Shown here piece after piece: positions 49,071-58,256 of a stretch of 64,000 nucleotides of DNA. The position numbers and the translations under genes are program-made. Below the pieces are notes generated by a model. The model did no database searches, was not told the origin of the DNA, and worked only from the letters and a program-made list of their open reading frames with translations. Source of the stretch: Nioella sp965215655 (GTDB taxonomy: Bacteria; Pseudomonadota; Alphaproteobacteria; Rhodobacterales; Rhodobacteraceae). How positions within the stretch are numbered: position 1 is the first letter of the stretch; the number at the start of each line of letters is the position of its first letter. The stretch is from positions 992,001 through 1,056,000 of the forward strand of contig NZ_OZ244111.1 in NCBI RefSeq assembly GCF_965215655.1. The letters are read 5' to 3'.

Positions 49071-50495
49071 TCATGCTGCCGAACCGCCGACGGTCAACCC
49101 GCCGATCAGCACCGTCGGCTGGCCCACGCCGACAGGCACCCACTGGCCCGCCTTGCCGCAGGTGCCCATGCCGGGATCAAGCGCCATGTCATTGCCGATC
49201 GCCCGGATCTGGTTCAGCGCGGTGGCCCCGTCGCCGATCAGGGTCGCGCCCTTGACCGGCGCGCCGACCTTGCCGTTTTCGACCCTGTAGGCCTCGGTGC
49301 AGCTGAAGACGAATTTGCCGTTGGTGATATCGACCTGACCGCCGCCGAAGCCCACGGCATAGATGCCGTCCTTGACCTCGGCCACGATATCGCCTGGGTC
49401 GGTGTCGCCCCCGAGCATATAGGTGTTGGTCATGCGCGGCATGGGCGCGTGCGAATGGCTTTCGCGGCGGCCATTGCCGGTGGCGGGAACTCCCATGAGG
49501 CGGGCATTCTGACGGTCCTGCATGAAGCCCACGAGGATGCCGTCCTCAATAAGCGTCGTTTTGGAACTTGGCGTGCCCTCGTCATCCACGGTGATCGAGC
49601 CGCGCCGGTCGGGGATGGTGCCATCGTCCAGAACGGTCACGCCCTTTGCCGCCACCTGTTTGCCCATGAGGCCCGCAAAGGCGGAACTCTTCTTGCGGTT
49701 GAAATCGCCCTCAAGCCCGTGGCCCACGGCCTCATGCAGGAGAATACCGGGCCAGCCGGGGCCAAGCGCCACGTCCATGATGCCCGCCGGGGCAGGGATG
49801 GCGCCGAGGTTCACCACCGCGATCCGCAAAGCCTCGCGCGCCAAACCCTGCCAGTTGGACAGGTCCAGCCAGTCACCAAGCTCCACACGGCCCCCGCCAC
49901 CCGCATTGCCGGATTCGCGGCGGCCGTTTTCTTCGACAATGACCGAGACGTTGACCCGGATCATCGGGCGCGCGTCGGTCACGTGCACCGCGTCGGGGCG
50001 CAGGATCTCAACCTCCTGATGCGAGGCTGCGAGGCTGACCGAGACCTGCACAACGCGAGGGTCCAGACCGCGCGCATAGGCGTCGACCTCTTTCAGGATA
50101 TCCAGCTTGGCGCCGAATCCCGCCCCGGCCATCGGGTCCGCATCGGTATAGAGCCGACGATTCGTGGCCTGCGGCGCATCGGCCCAGGTGCCGCCCCCAT
50201 CACCCACGGCCAGACGCGCGGTTTCGGACGCGCGGCGCAGTGCCGCCTCGGAGATGTCGGTGGAATGGGCATAACCCGCCACCTCGCCGCGCACGGCGCG
50301 CAGACCGAAGCCTTCTGATGCATCATAGCTGGCGGTTTTCACGCGTCCGTCGTCGAACAGCAGCATTTCCGAGCGTTTGCGCTCCAGAAACAGTTCTCCG
50401 TCATCGGCCCCGTCGGTGGCGGCCCGCAGGATGGACAGGGCCGCATCCTTGTCAAGCTGGGTCTCGAAGGGGCGGAAGGCAGCGCTTTGGGTCAT
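49071..50495 (-). CDS. tldD: Metalloprotease TldD
   Basis: A 474-residue zinc protease subunit that works with TldE/PmbA to degrade unstructured peptides. The zinc motif HEAVGHGLEGD is near residues 253-263, followed by the usual RRGSITVDDEGTPSSKTTLIEDGILVGFMQDR near 290-321. The C-terminal GTCGKAGQWVPVGVGQPTVLIGGLTVGG is conserved. It is divergent from ctaC, a typical Rhodobacterales order. Confidence 0.95.
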   Translation of the reverse strand: MTQSAAFRPFETQLDKDAALSILRAATDGADDGELFLERKRSEMLLFDDGRVKTASYDASEGFGLRAVRGEVAGYAHSTDISEAALRRASETARLAVGDGGGTWADAPQATNRRLYTDADPMAGAGFGAKLDILKEVDAYARGLDPRVVQVSVSLAASHQEVEILRPDAVHVTDARPMIRVNVSVIVEENGRRESGNAGGGGRVELGDWLDLSNWQGLAREALRIAVVNLGAIPAPAGIMDVALGPGWPGILLHEAVGHGLEGDFNRKKSSAFAGLMGKQVAAKGVTVLDDGTIPDRRGSITVDDEGTPSSKTTLIEDGILVGFMQDRQNARLMGVPATGNGRRESHSHAPMPRMTNTYMLGGDTDPGDIVAEVKDGIYAVGFGGGQVDITNGKFVFSCTEAYRVENGKVGAPVKGATLIGDGATALNQIRAIGNDMALDPGMGTCGKAGQWVPVGVGQPTVLIGGLTVGGSAA

Positions 50496-50678
50496 GGGGG
50501 AGGGGCCCTTTCAAAGCCGAAAATGATCTGTGTCAACTAAAACGGCACAATCGACGAGGTGAGACATTTTTCACCACTGTCTTGTCATGGTGTCCTCTAT
50601 ATGGTTCTACACCAGATAGACGCAACGGGGGTGAGCGTGGCCGATCCGGCCGATCCCCGCAAGGACAGGACGACAAGA

Positions 50679-51566
50679 ATGCAACTTCTCAAGATGCTGA
50701 ACGGCCTCTGGGCCGGTATTGGTGCAACACTCGCCGCTGGCATGGCTGCCGCGCAAACCGCACCCGAAGGACTTGAAATCATCGGCGCGCCGGAACCGGC
50801 GGGCATCGGCTGGCAGCCGGCGGCCACCAGCCTGGCGGAACAGATCCATTTCCTGAACGGTATCCTGCTGTGGGTCATTGCCGCGATCTGTATCTTCGTG
50901 CTGGCCCTGCTGGTCTGGGTCATCCTGCGCTACAACGCCCGGTCCAACCCGACCCCGGCAACCTTCAGCCATAACACCCCGATCGAGGTGACCTGGACGC
51001 TGGTGCCGCTTGGCATCCTGGTGGTCATCGGTGCCTTCTCGCTGCCGGTTCTCTTCAACCAGCAGGAGATTCCGGAAGCCGATGTGGTGATCAAGGCCAC
51101 CGGCCACCAGTGGTACTGGAGCTATGAGTACCCCGGCACCGATATCGACTTCGCCAGCTACATGCTGGCCCGCGAGGAACTGGAAGAGCACGGCTATAGC
51201 CAGGATGAATATCTGCTGGCCACCGACACTGCGGTTGTTGTGCCGACCGGTCAGGTTGTTGTGATGCAGGTGACCGCGTCGGACGTGATCCACAGCTGGA
51301 CCATCCCGTCCTTCGGCGTGAAGCAGGACGGCGTTCCCGGCCGTCTGGCGGAACTGTGGTTCGAAGTGGATGAAGGCAACGAGGGCATCTATTTCGGTCA
51401 GTGTTCCGAACTGTGCGGCCTGAACCACGCCTTCATGCCGATCACCGTCATGGCCGTCACCGCCGAGGAATACGAAGCCTGGCTTGCCGGCGGCGGCACC
51501 GATTTCGCCTCGCTGATGGATGGTTCCATCTCCGGCGATATCGAATTGGCAGCGGTCGAGAACTAA
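50679..51566 (+). CDS. ctaC: Cytochrome c oxidase subunit II
   Basis: A 295-residue copper-A subunit of aa3 oxidase. A signal-type N-terminus ends near AAAQ; two membrane helices lie at about 58-88 and 102-124; the copper-A site is C242, C246, H250 and M253 in QCSELCGLNHAFM, with the other His in VIHSWTIPSFG near 205. ATG 50679 is used because a longer frame would cross the promoter region. TTGTCA near 50580 could be a -35. Confidence 0.96.
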   Translation: MQLLKMLNGLWAGIGATLAAGMAAAQTAPEGLEIIGAPEPAGIGWQPAATSLAEQIHFLNGILLWVIAAICIFVLALLVWVILRYNARSNPTPATFSHNTPIEVTWTLVPLGILVVIGAFSLPVLFNQQEIPEADVVIKATGHQWYWSYEYPGTDIDFASYMLAREELEEHGYSQDEYLLATDTAVVVPTGQVVVMQVTASDVIHSWTIPSFGVKQDGVPGRLAELWFEVDEGNEGIYFGQCSELCGLNHAFMPITVMAVTAEEYEAWLAGGGTDFASLMDGSISGDIELAAVEN

Positions 51567-51635
51567 GTGACGACTGACCGTGGGCGGACCTGTCCCCGCC
51601 CGCGGCCCTGATCCATCCAGCGACAAGAGCCCGAC

Positions 51636-52574
51636 ATGAGCGATTTCACCGCGAGTACCAGCAGCACCCCGCAAGAGGCGCAGTTCGGCGATTATGTCGC
51701 CCTGCTGAAGCCCCGTGTGATGTCGCTTGTCGTGTTCACGGCCTTCGTGGGGCTGATGGTCGCGCCGGTCGGCGTGCCGCCGGTCGATGCCTTCACCGCG
51801 ATCCTGTTCATCGCCCTTGGTGGCGGCGCATCCGGCGCGCTGAACATGTGGTATGACCGCGACATCGACCAGGTGATGAAACGCACGCAGTCGCGCCCGA
51901 TCCCCTCGGGCCGCGTGGCCCCCGGTGAGGCTTTGAGCCTCGGGCTTTGGCTGTCGGCCCTGTCCGTGGTGATGCTGGGTCTCGCCGCCAACTGGTTCGC
52001 TGCTGCCTTTCTGGCCTTCACGATATTCTTCTATGCGGTTGTCTACACGGTCTGGCTGAAACGCTGGACGCCGCAGAATATCGTGATCGGCGGCGCCGCC
52101 GGTGCCTTCCCCCCGATGATCGGGTGGGCCGTGGCGACGGGCGGCGTGTCGGTTGAATCGGTGCTGATGTTCGCACTGATCTTCATGTGGACGCCGCCGC
52201 ATTTCTGGGCGCTCGCGCTGTTCATGAAATCCGACTACGACGAGGCCAAGGTGCCGATGCTGACCGTGACCCATGGCCGGCCGCACACCCGCAAGATGAT
52301 CCTCGTCTACACCTTGCTGCTGGCCCCCGTTGCCATCGCCACCGGCCTCACCTCCATTGGCGGGCCGGTCTACATGGCGGCTGCGGTGGTGCTGAACCTG
52401 ATGTTCGTCAAGGGCGGCTATGACATCTGGAAGCGCACTGAGGCTCAGGCGCTGGAGGACGACTACAAGACCGAGAAGAAGGTCTTCCGCTTTTCGCTGC
52501 TCTATCTGTTCCTGCATTTCGGGGCGCTGCTGGCCGAGGCCGGTCTGAGCAGCTTCGGGTTGGGGGGCTGGTAA
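51636..52574 (+). CDS. ctaB: Protoheme IX farnesyltransferase
   Basis: A 312-residue membrane prenyltransferase that turns heme B into heme O for the oxidase. Nine hydrophobic segments are visible. The catalytic motif NMWYDRDIDQVMKRTQSRPIPSGRV is near residues 70-94, and the second Asp-rich motif LFMKSDYDEAKVPML near 194-208. It lies 69 bases after ctaC. Confidence 0.96.
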   Translation: MSDFTASTSSTPQEAQFGDYVALLKPRVMSLVVFTAFVGLMVAPVGVPPVDAFTAILFIALGGGASGALNMWYDRDIDQVMKRTQSRPIPSGRVAPGEALSLGLWLSALSVVMLGLAANWFAAAFLAFTIFFYAVVYTVWLKRWTPQNIVIGGAAGAFPPMIGWAVATGGVSVESVLMFALIFMWTPPHFWALALFMKSDYDEAKVPMLTVTHGRPHTRKMILVYTLLLAPVAIATGLTSIGGPVYMAAAVVLNLMFVKGGYDIWKRTEAQALEDDYKTEKKVFRFSLLYLFLHFGALLAEAGLSSFGLGGW

Positions 52575-52575
52575 G

Positions 52576-52770
52576 ATGCCGATCACCAAGACCCACGAGA
52601 TTCACAAGCGCCGCTTTGGCCGCAATCTAGGCGTTGCGCTGACCCTTCTGGGGTTCGTCGCCATCGTATTTCTGCTGACCATGTCGAAAATCCGCAATGG
52701 CGGGTCGGTCGAGGCGTTCGACCATTCGGTGCGCCCGTCGATCACGCAAAGTGAGGGGGAAAGCCAATGA
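52576..52770 (+). CDS. Small single-pass membrane protein of the cox cluster
   Basis: A 64-residue protein: basic N-terminus (MPITKTHEIHKRRFGRN), one membrane helix at about 19-36, and a short outside tail. Such an ORF commonly lies between ctaB and ctaG in this group (CoxF-like), with no firm function. It starts 1 base after ctaB stop, and its stop overlaps the ctaG ATG by 4 bases. Confidence 0.8.
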   Translation: MPITKTHEIHKRRFGRNLGVALTLLGFVAIVFLLTMSKIRNGGSVEAFDHSVRPSITQSEGESQ

Positions 52771-53342
52771 CCGACCAGCCAACTCCGAACTACAGCAAGA
52801 CCGTCTGGAAACTGGTCGGCGTCGTCAGCTTCATGCTGGCGCTCGGGTTCGCCTCGGTGCCGCTTTACGATCTGTTCTGCCGTGTCACCGGATTCGGCGG
52901 CACCACATCGGTGTCTGAAACCGGCAGCGATGTGATCCTCGATCAGACCATCCTGATCCGCTTCGATGCGTCGCTGGATCATAACATGGAATGGGAATTC
53001 GAAGCGCCGTCCGAGCCGATGGAAATCCGCATCGGCGAAACCGGCATGGCCTTCTATACCGCCTATAACCCCACTGACCGGCCGATTGCCGGAACCGCGA
53101 CCTATAACGTCACGCCCTATGTGGCGGGGGGCTATTTCTCCAAGATCGCGTGTTTCTGCTTTACCGAGCAGATCCTCGACCCCGGCGAGCGGGTTGAAAT
53201 GCCTGTCACCTTCTATGTGGACCCAGAGATCGTCGACGATCCCGAAGCGAGCCACATCCCCGCAATAACCTTGTCCTATACGTTCTACGAAACGGACTTG
53301 CCCGAAGACGAATACGCCGCGCTAGATGGCGACAGTGAGTGA
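52767..53342 (+). CDS. ctaG: Cytochrome c oxidase assembly protein CtaG/Cox11
   Basis: A 191-residue copper chaperone that delivers copper to the CuB site. One N-terminal membrane helix at about 13-33 includes the conserved LYDLFCRVTGFGG; the periplasmic domain carries the copper motif CFCF in YFSKIACFCFTEQ near 125-137. Coupled by ATGA to the preceding small gene. Confidence 0.95.
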   Translation: MTDQPTPNYSKTVWKLVGVVSFMLALGFASVPLYDLFCRVTGFGGTTSVSETGSDVILDQTILIRFDASLDHNMEWEFEAPSEPMEIRIGETGMAFYTAYNPTDRPIAGTATYNVTPYVAGGYFSKIACFCFTEQILDPGERVEMPVTFYVDPEIVDDPEASHIPAITLSYTFYETDLPEDEYAALDGDSE

Positions 53343-53362
53343 CCACGGAAGGACCGCGCAAA

Positions 53363-54178
53363 ATGGCCCACGCTAAAAACCACGACTACCATATTCTCAC
53401 ACCCTCGATTTACCCGTTCCTGGGGGCCGTCGCGGCCTTCCTGATGCTGTTCGGTGCGGTCCTGTGGATCTCGGGCAGCGGCCCGTGGCTGTTTGCCATC
53501 GGCTTTGTCGGTGTTCTCTACGTCATGTTCGGCTGGTGGAAGGACATGGTCGCCGAGGGCAATGGCGGTGTCGACCACACCCCCGTGGTGCGTATCGGTC
53601 TGCGCTATGGCTTTATCCTGTTCATCATCTCCGAGGTGATGTTCTTCCTCGCGTGGTTCTGGGCGTTCTTCAAGCACATGCTCTACCCGATGAGCGAATA
53701 TGAGGGTTCGACCTATGTGACCCCTGACATTCACGTGGTCGACGCCTTCCACCTGCCGCTGATGAACACGCTGGTTCTGCTGCTGTCGGGCTGTGCCGTG
53801 ACCTGGGCCCACCACGCGCTTGTGCATGAAAACAACCGCAAGGATCTGATCTGGGGCCTGTCCATCGGCATCATCCTCGGCCTGTTCTTCACCGCCCTCC
53901 AGGCCTATGAATACTGGGAACTGATCGCCCATGAGGGCTGGAGCTTCGGCGGCGACCGCTTCTACGGCACCTTCTTCATGGCCACCGGGTTCCACGGTCT
54001 TCACGTGATCATCGGGACGATCTTCCTGGCCGTCTGCCTGTTCCGTGCCATCGCGGGTGACTTCACCCCCGAGCGTCACGCAGGGTTCGAGGCCGCGGCG
54101 TGGTATTGGCACTTCGTGGATGTCGTCTGGCTGTTCCTGTTCTTCGCCGTCTACATCTGGGGTCAGTCGACCCTGTAA
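53363..54178 (+). CDS. ctaE: Cytochrome c oxidase subunit III
   Basis: A 271-residue subunit with seven hydrophobic segments. The conserved SEVMFFLAWFWAFF (with the lipid-binding Glu) is near residues 91-104, and ATGFHGLHVIIGTIFL and WYWHFVDVVWLFLFF lie near the end. GGAAGGACC precedes the ATG. A terminator follows at 54274. Subunit I is not in the window. Confidence 0.96.
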   Translation: MAHAKNHDYHILTPSIYPFLGAVAAFLMLFGAVLWISGSGPWLFAIGFVGVLYVMFGWWKDMVAEGNGGVDHTPVVRIGLRYGFILFIISEVMFFLAWFWAFFKHMLYPMSEYEGSTYVTPDIHVVDAFHLPLMNTLVLLLSGCAVTWAHHALVHENNRKDLIWGLSIGIILGLFFTALQAYEYWELIAHEGWSFGGDRFYGTFFMATGFHGLHVIIGTIFLAVCLFRAIAGDFTPERHAGFEAAAWYWHFVDVVWLFLFFAVYIWGQSTL

Positions 54179-54273
54179 GTTTCGGGCCGCCTGTGCGGGG
54201 CGGCCTGACCTGATCCGGCGACACGTGGTCTGGCCGGGTGATGGTGAACAGGCGTAACTGCCTTGGAATGAAC

Positions 54274-54306
54274 AAAAGGGCCGGCCACGGGGTCGGCCTT
54301 TTCCTG
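54274..54306 (+). terminator. Terminator between ctaE and surf1
   Basis: AAAAGGGCCG (54274-54283) pairs, with one bulged base, with CGGCCTTTT (54294-54302), followed by CCTG. It ends only 16 bases before the surf1 start codon, so surf1 is expressed by read-through or from a start within this short space. Confidence 0.6.
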
Positions 54307-54321
54307 TCGGGGACGGATGAC

Positions 54322-54999
54322 ATGAAACGGGTGATCTTGCCTTTGCTGTTCGGGGTGGTGGGTTGCGCCATCCTTCTTTGGCTTGGTTTCTGGCAGGTGG
54401 ATCGGCTGGCTTGGAAACAGGCGATGCTGGCCGATATCGACGCGCGGATCGTGGCCGCGCCCGTGGGCCTGCCTGACACCCCGACCGAGGACCGGGACCA
54501 GTTCCTGCCGGTGGCTGTGTCTGGTGTAATCGGATCGGGGGAAATCACCATTCTCGCCTCGCTGCGCAATGCCGGGCCGGTCTTTCGCATCATCCGTGAT
54601 TTCGAGACCGAGGACGGGCGGCGCATCCTGATCGACATGGGTTTCGTGCGGGAAACCGAACGCCAGACACCGCGCGAGGGCAATGTCCCCGCCGATCTGG
54701 TGGGCAACCTGCATTGGCCAGATGAGATCGGCAGCCAGACCCCGGCGCCCGATTTGCAGGCCGGGATCTGGTTTGCCCGCGACATTCCCGCCATGGCGGA
54801 GGCGCTGAATACCGAACCCGTCCTGCTGGTTTTGCGCGATCCGCCGCAAACTGACCTTGGCGTGACGCCCTTCCCCGTGGACAGCGGCGCGATTCCCAAC
54901 GACCACTTGTCCTACGCGATCACGTGGTTTCTGCTGGCAGCCGTGTGGTTGGGGATGACACTCTACCTCGTCTGGCGTATCAGCAGGCGAGCGAACTGA
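54322..54999 (+). CDS. SURF1 family cytochrome oxidase assembly protein
   Basis: A 225-residue protein with membrane helices at both ends (about 4-20 and 200-218) and a soluble loop, as in SURF1. LLWLGFWQVDRLAWKQ near 17-32 carries the conserved WQxxRxxWK, and GAIPNDHLSYAITWFLLAAVWLGM near 190 the conserved NxHxxYAxxWF. It helps insert heme A. ATG 54322 follows GGGGAC; longer starts would lie within the terminator. Confidence 0.9.
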   Translation: MKRVILPLLFGVVGCAILLWLGFWQVDRLAWKQAMLADIDARIVAAPVGLPDTPTEDRDQFLPVAVSGVIGSGEITILASLRNAGPVFRIIRDFETEDGRRILIDMGFVRETERQTPREGNVPADLVGNLHWPDEIGSQTPAPDLQAGIWFARDIPAMAEALNTEPVLLVLRDPPQTDLGVTPFPVDSGAIPNDHLSYAITWFLLAAVWLGMTLYLVWRISRRAN

Positions 55000-55015
55000 A
55001 GGCACTGAATTACCC

Positions 55016-56404
55016 ATGCGTTATGTTTCGACAAGGGGAACAGCCCCCGACCTGAGTTTTGAAGAAGCGATGCTGACCGGGCTGGCCCGCGACGGGGGGC
55101 TTTACGTGCCCGCCGAAATCCCGGCGATGACCCACGCGGATATCGCTGCGCTGGCGGGTCTGTCATACGAAGAGGTGGCCTTCCGCGTGATGCGCCCCTT
55201 CATCGGCGACGCTTTCACGGACGAGGAATTTGCCGACATCATCGCGCGCGCCTATGCGGGGTTCGGCCACGATGCGCGGGCACCGCTGGTGCAACTTGCC
55301 CCCAACCATTTCCTTCTAGAACTGTTCCACGGGCCAACCCTGGCCTTCAAGGACTTCGCCATGCAGCTCATCGGCCAGCTCTTTCAGGCCTCGCTGTCCC
55401 GATCCGGCAAACGCGTGACCATCGTGGGCGCAACCTCCGGCGATACCGGCTCCGCAGCGATGGAGGCGTTCCGGGGTCTCGACAATGTCGATGTCTTCAT
55501 CCTCTTCCCCCATGGCCGCGTCAGCGATGTGCAGCGCCGCCAGATGACGACGGTCAGCGAGGCAAACGCCCATGCCCTCGCCCTGACCGGTGATTTCGAC
55601 GATTGCCAGGCACGCCTGAAGGACATGTTCAATGACCATGCCTTCCGCGACGAGGTGCATCTTGCGGGCGTGAACTCGATCAACTGGGCGCGGGTGCTGG
55701 CGCAGGTCGTATACTATTTCACCGCCGCCGTGTCGCTTGGCGCGCCGCATCGCGCGGTCAGCTTCACCGTGCCCACGGGCAATTTCGGCGACATCTTCGC
55801 GGGCTACATCGCCAAGCGCATGGGGTTGCCGATTGATCGGCTCGTCATCGCCACCAACCAGAACGACATCCTGCACCGGGCGATGTCGGGCGGTGCCTAT
55901 GAAACCCATGGCGTCACACCCTCGATCAGCCCGTCGATGGATATCCAGGTGTCCTCCAATTTTGAGCGCGCTCTGTTTGACGTTTATGACCGCGATGGTG
56001 GGGCCGTGGCGCAGCTGATGGACGAGTTGAAAGGGCAGGGCGGGTTCAAGATCTCCCAGGGCGCGCTGGAGCGTCTGCGCGGGCTCTTCGCCTCTGGCCG
56101 TTGTTCGGAAGAGGAAACGCTCGCCATGATAACCCGCGCCAATGCGGAGATGGGGGAGCTTCTGTGCCCGCATTCCGCCGTCGGCGTCCACGTCGCGCAG
56201 AACCATCTGGGGGTAACCCCGATGATCACGCTTGCCACGGCCCACCCGGCCAAATTCCCCGATGCGGTGGAAAAGGCCAGCGGTATCCGCCCCGGCCTGC
56301 CCGCGCGCATGGCGGACCTTTTCGAGCGGGAGGAACGCGTGACCCGTGTGGAAAACGACCTTGCCGCTTTGCAGGCCCTTGTCCGGAAGGAGCGCGCCGC
56401 TTGA
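55016..56404 (+). CDS. thrC: Threonine synthase
   Basis: A 462-residue PLP enzyme converting phosphohomoserine to threonine. The Schiff-base lysine is in HGPTLAFKDFAMQL near 104-117, the phosphate-binding motif VGATSGDTGSAAMEAF near 138, and FTVPTGNFGDIFAGYIAKRMG near 250. The N-terminal YVSTRGTAPDLSFEEAMLTGLARDGGLYVP is characteristic. It starts 16 bases after surf1, and its stop overlaps the M16 start. Confidence 0.97.
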   Translation: MRYVSTRGTAPDLSFEEAMLTGLARDGGLYVPAEIPAMTHADIAALAGLSYEEVAFRVMRPFIGDAFTDEEFADIIARAYAGFGHDARAPLVQLAPNHFLLELFHGPTLAFKDFAMQLIGQLFQASLSRSGKRVTIVGATSGDTGSAAMEAFRGLDNVDVFILFPHGRVSDVQRRQMTTVSEANAHALALTGDFDDCQARLKDMFNDHAFRDEVHLAGVNSINWARVLAQVVYYFTAAVSLGAPHRAVSFTVPTGNFGDIFAGYIAKRMGLPIDRLVIATNQNDILHRAMSGGAYETHGVTPSISPSMDIQVSSNFERALFDVYDRDGGAVAQLMDELKGQGGFKISQGALERLRGLFASGRCSEEETLAMITRANAEMGELLCPHSAVGVHVAQNHLGVTPMITLATAHPAKFPDAVEKASGIRPGLPARMADLFEREERVTRVENDLAALQALVRKERAA

Positions 56405-57663
56405 CCGTGCAGCTTCATACCCTCGCCAATGGTCTTCGCGTGGTGACCGAGCATATGCCGGCGCTGCAATCGGCGGCCATCGGCATCTGGGTCAACGCAG
56501 GCGGGCGGCACGAACTGCCCGAACAGAACGGCATTGCCCATTTCCTCGAACACATGGCCTTCAAGGGCACCAAGCGGCGCAGCGCCTTGCAGATTGCCGA
56601 GGAAATCGAGGATGTGGGCGGATACATCAACGCCTATACCAGCCGCGAAGTCACCGCCTATTACGCTCGCGTCCTGAAGGACGACGTGCCGCTGGCGATG
56701 GACCTGATTTCGGACATCCTGCTGAACCCGGTCTTCGACCCGCGAGAGATCGAGGTGGAACGCGGGGTTATCCTTCAGGAAATCGGGCAGGCGCTCGATA
56801 CGCCCGACGACATCATCTTCGACTGGCTGCAGGAAGTGGCCTATCCCGAACAGCCCCTTGGCCGGACCATTCTGGGGCCTGTCGAACGTGTGCGGGCCTT
56901 CGACAAGCAGGATCTGCAACGCTTCGTGGCGGAACATTACGGGCCGGGGCAGATGATCCTCTCTGCCGCCGGGGCCGTGGACCATGAGGAGATTGTGCGG
57001 CTGGCCGAGGCGGCCTTCGGTCATCTGCCCGCCGTCAGGGTCTCCTCCGCGCTGCCCGGCGTCTTCCATGGCGGTGAACGGCGCGAGGTGAAGCAGCTGG
57101 AACAGGCGCATTTTACCCTTGCGCTGGAAGCCCCCGGCTATCGGTCCAACGATATCTACACCGCGCAGATCTATGCGACCGCGCTTGGCGGCGGCATGTC
57201 CTCGCGGCTGTTCCAGGAAATCCGCGAAAAGCGCGGCCTGTGCTATACGATCTTCAGCCAGGTCGGGGCCTATGACGACACCGGGTTGATGACGATCTAT
57301 GCGGGCACGGGGGGCGAGGATCTGGCAGCGCTGTCGGACCTTACCATAGAAGAGGTGCGCCGGTCCGTTGACGGGTTGACCGAGGCGGAAATCGACCGCG
57401 CCCGCGCGCAGATGAAGGCCGGCATGCTGATGGGGCTGGAAAGCCCGTCGGCGCGGGCCGAACGGCTGGCGCGGCTGGTGGCGATCTGGGACCGGGTGCC
57501 GCCGCTTCAGGAAAGCATCGACCGGATCGACGCCGTTGATCGTGCCGCCGTGCGAGACCATGCGGCGGCACTTGTCGGCTCGGGCCGGGCGGCCATGGCG
57601 CTTTATGGCCCCGTGGACCGTGGCCCCCGCGTCGCCGAATTGGTGGAGCGTCTGGCCGCCTGA
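56401..57663 (+). CDS. M16 family zinc peptidase
   Basis: A 420-residue processing-protease-like peptidase. The inverted zinc motif HFLEH is at residues 47-51 with the distal Glu in a helix near 120-130 (EIEVERGVILQEIG). The second domain has GGGMSSRLFQEIREKRGLCYTIFS near 264-287. The TTG start at 56401 is chosen since AAGGAG lies 8 bases upstream and it overlaps the thrC stop (TTGA); a GTG 6 bases later is possible. Confidence 0.93.
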   Translation: MTVQLHTLANGLRVVTEHMPALQSAAIGIWVNAGGRHELPEQNGIAHFLEHMAFKGTKRRSALQIAEEIEDVGGYINAYTSREVTAYYARVLKDDVPLAMDLISDILLNPVFDPREIEVERGVILQEIGQALDTPDDIIFDWLQEVAYPEQPLGRTILGPVERVRAFDKQDLQRFVAEHYGPGQMILSAAGAVDHEEIVRLAEAAFGHLPAVRVSSALPGVFHGGERREVKQLEQAHFTLALEAPGYRSNDIYTAQIYATALGGGMSSRLFQEIREKRGLCYTIFSQVGAYDDTGLMTIYAGTGGEDLAALSDLTIEEVRRSVDGLTEAEIDRARAQMKAGMLMGLESPSARAERLARLVAIWDRVPPLQESIDRIDAVDRAAVRDHAAALVGSGRAAMALYGPVDRGPRVAELVERLAA

Positions 57664-58247
57664 TGATTGCCCGCAAGAAGAGACTCCGCATTGAAACCGA
57701 GCGCATGAGCCTGCGCCTTCCGGTTCATTCGGATTATCGGGCCTGGGCCAGCCTGCGAGACCATTCCGCCGACTTCCTGCACCCCTGGGAGCCCACCTGG
57801 GCTGCCGATCATCTGACCCGCAAGAGCTTTACCAACCGGGTCTACTGGGCGCAGCGGTCCATGGGCAATGGCAGCGCGGTGCCGCTGTTCCTGATCCGCC
57901 GGAGCGATGACGCGCTTGTCGGGGCGATCACGCTGGACAATATCCGCCGCGGGCCGGCACAGGCGGGCACGCTTGGCTATTGGATCGGCGCACCGTTTCA
58001 ACGACAGGGCTATATGCTGGAGGCCATTCAGGCGGTGGCCCACTATGCTTTCCGTGATCTGGACCTCAGCCGGTTGGAGGCTGCCTGCCTGCCCGAAAAT
58101 GCGCCCTCGCGCGGGGTGCTGGAAAAGGCGGGATTCAAATACGAGGGCGTGGCGCAAAGCTATCTCCAGATCAACGGGCGCTGGCGCAATCATGTGCTCT
58201 ACGCCATGCTGAGGAATGACCGGCGTGGACGGTCCGACGCAGGTTAG
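57663..58247 (+). CDS. GNAT acetyltransferase, RimJ type
   Basis: A 194-residue acetyltransferase. ETERMSLRLPVHSDYRAWASLRD opens the domain, LGYWIGAPFQRQGYMLEAIQAVAHYAF near 104-130 is the acetyl-CoA motif, and RLEAACLPENAPSRGVLEKAGFKYEGVAQSYLQINGRWRNHVLYAML closes it; this matches ribosomal-protein-alanine acetyltransferases. Its ATG overlaps the M16 stop by one base (TGATG). Confidence 0.88.
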   Translation: MIARKKRLRIETERMSLRLPVHSDYRAWASLRDHSADFLHPWEPTWAADHLTRKSFTNRVYWAQRSMGNGSAVPLFLIRRSDDALVGAITLDNIRRGPAQAGTLGYWIGAPFQRQGYMLEAIQAVAHYAFRDLDLSRLEAACLPENAPSRGVLEKAGFKYEGVAQSYLQINGRWRNHVLYAMLRNDRRGRSDAG

Positions 58248-58256
58248 GGGACGGTG

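Noticed and set aside
50607..52589. Long antisense frame under ctaC-ctaB
   Set aside because: Shadow of the cox genes; no motifs.
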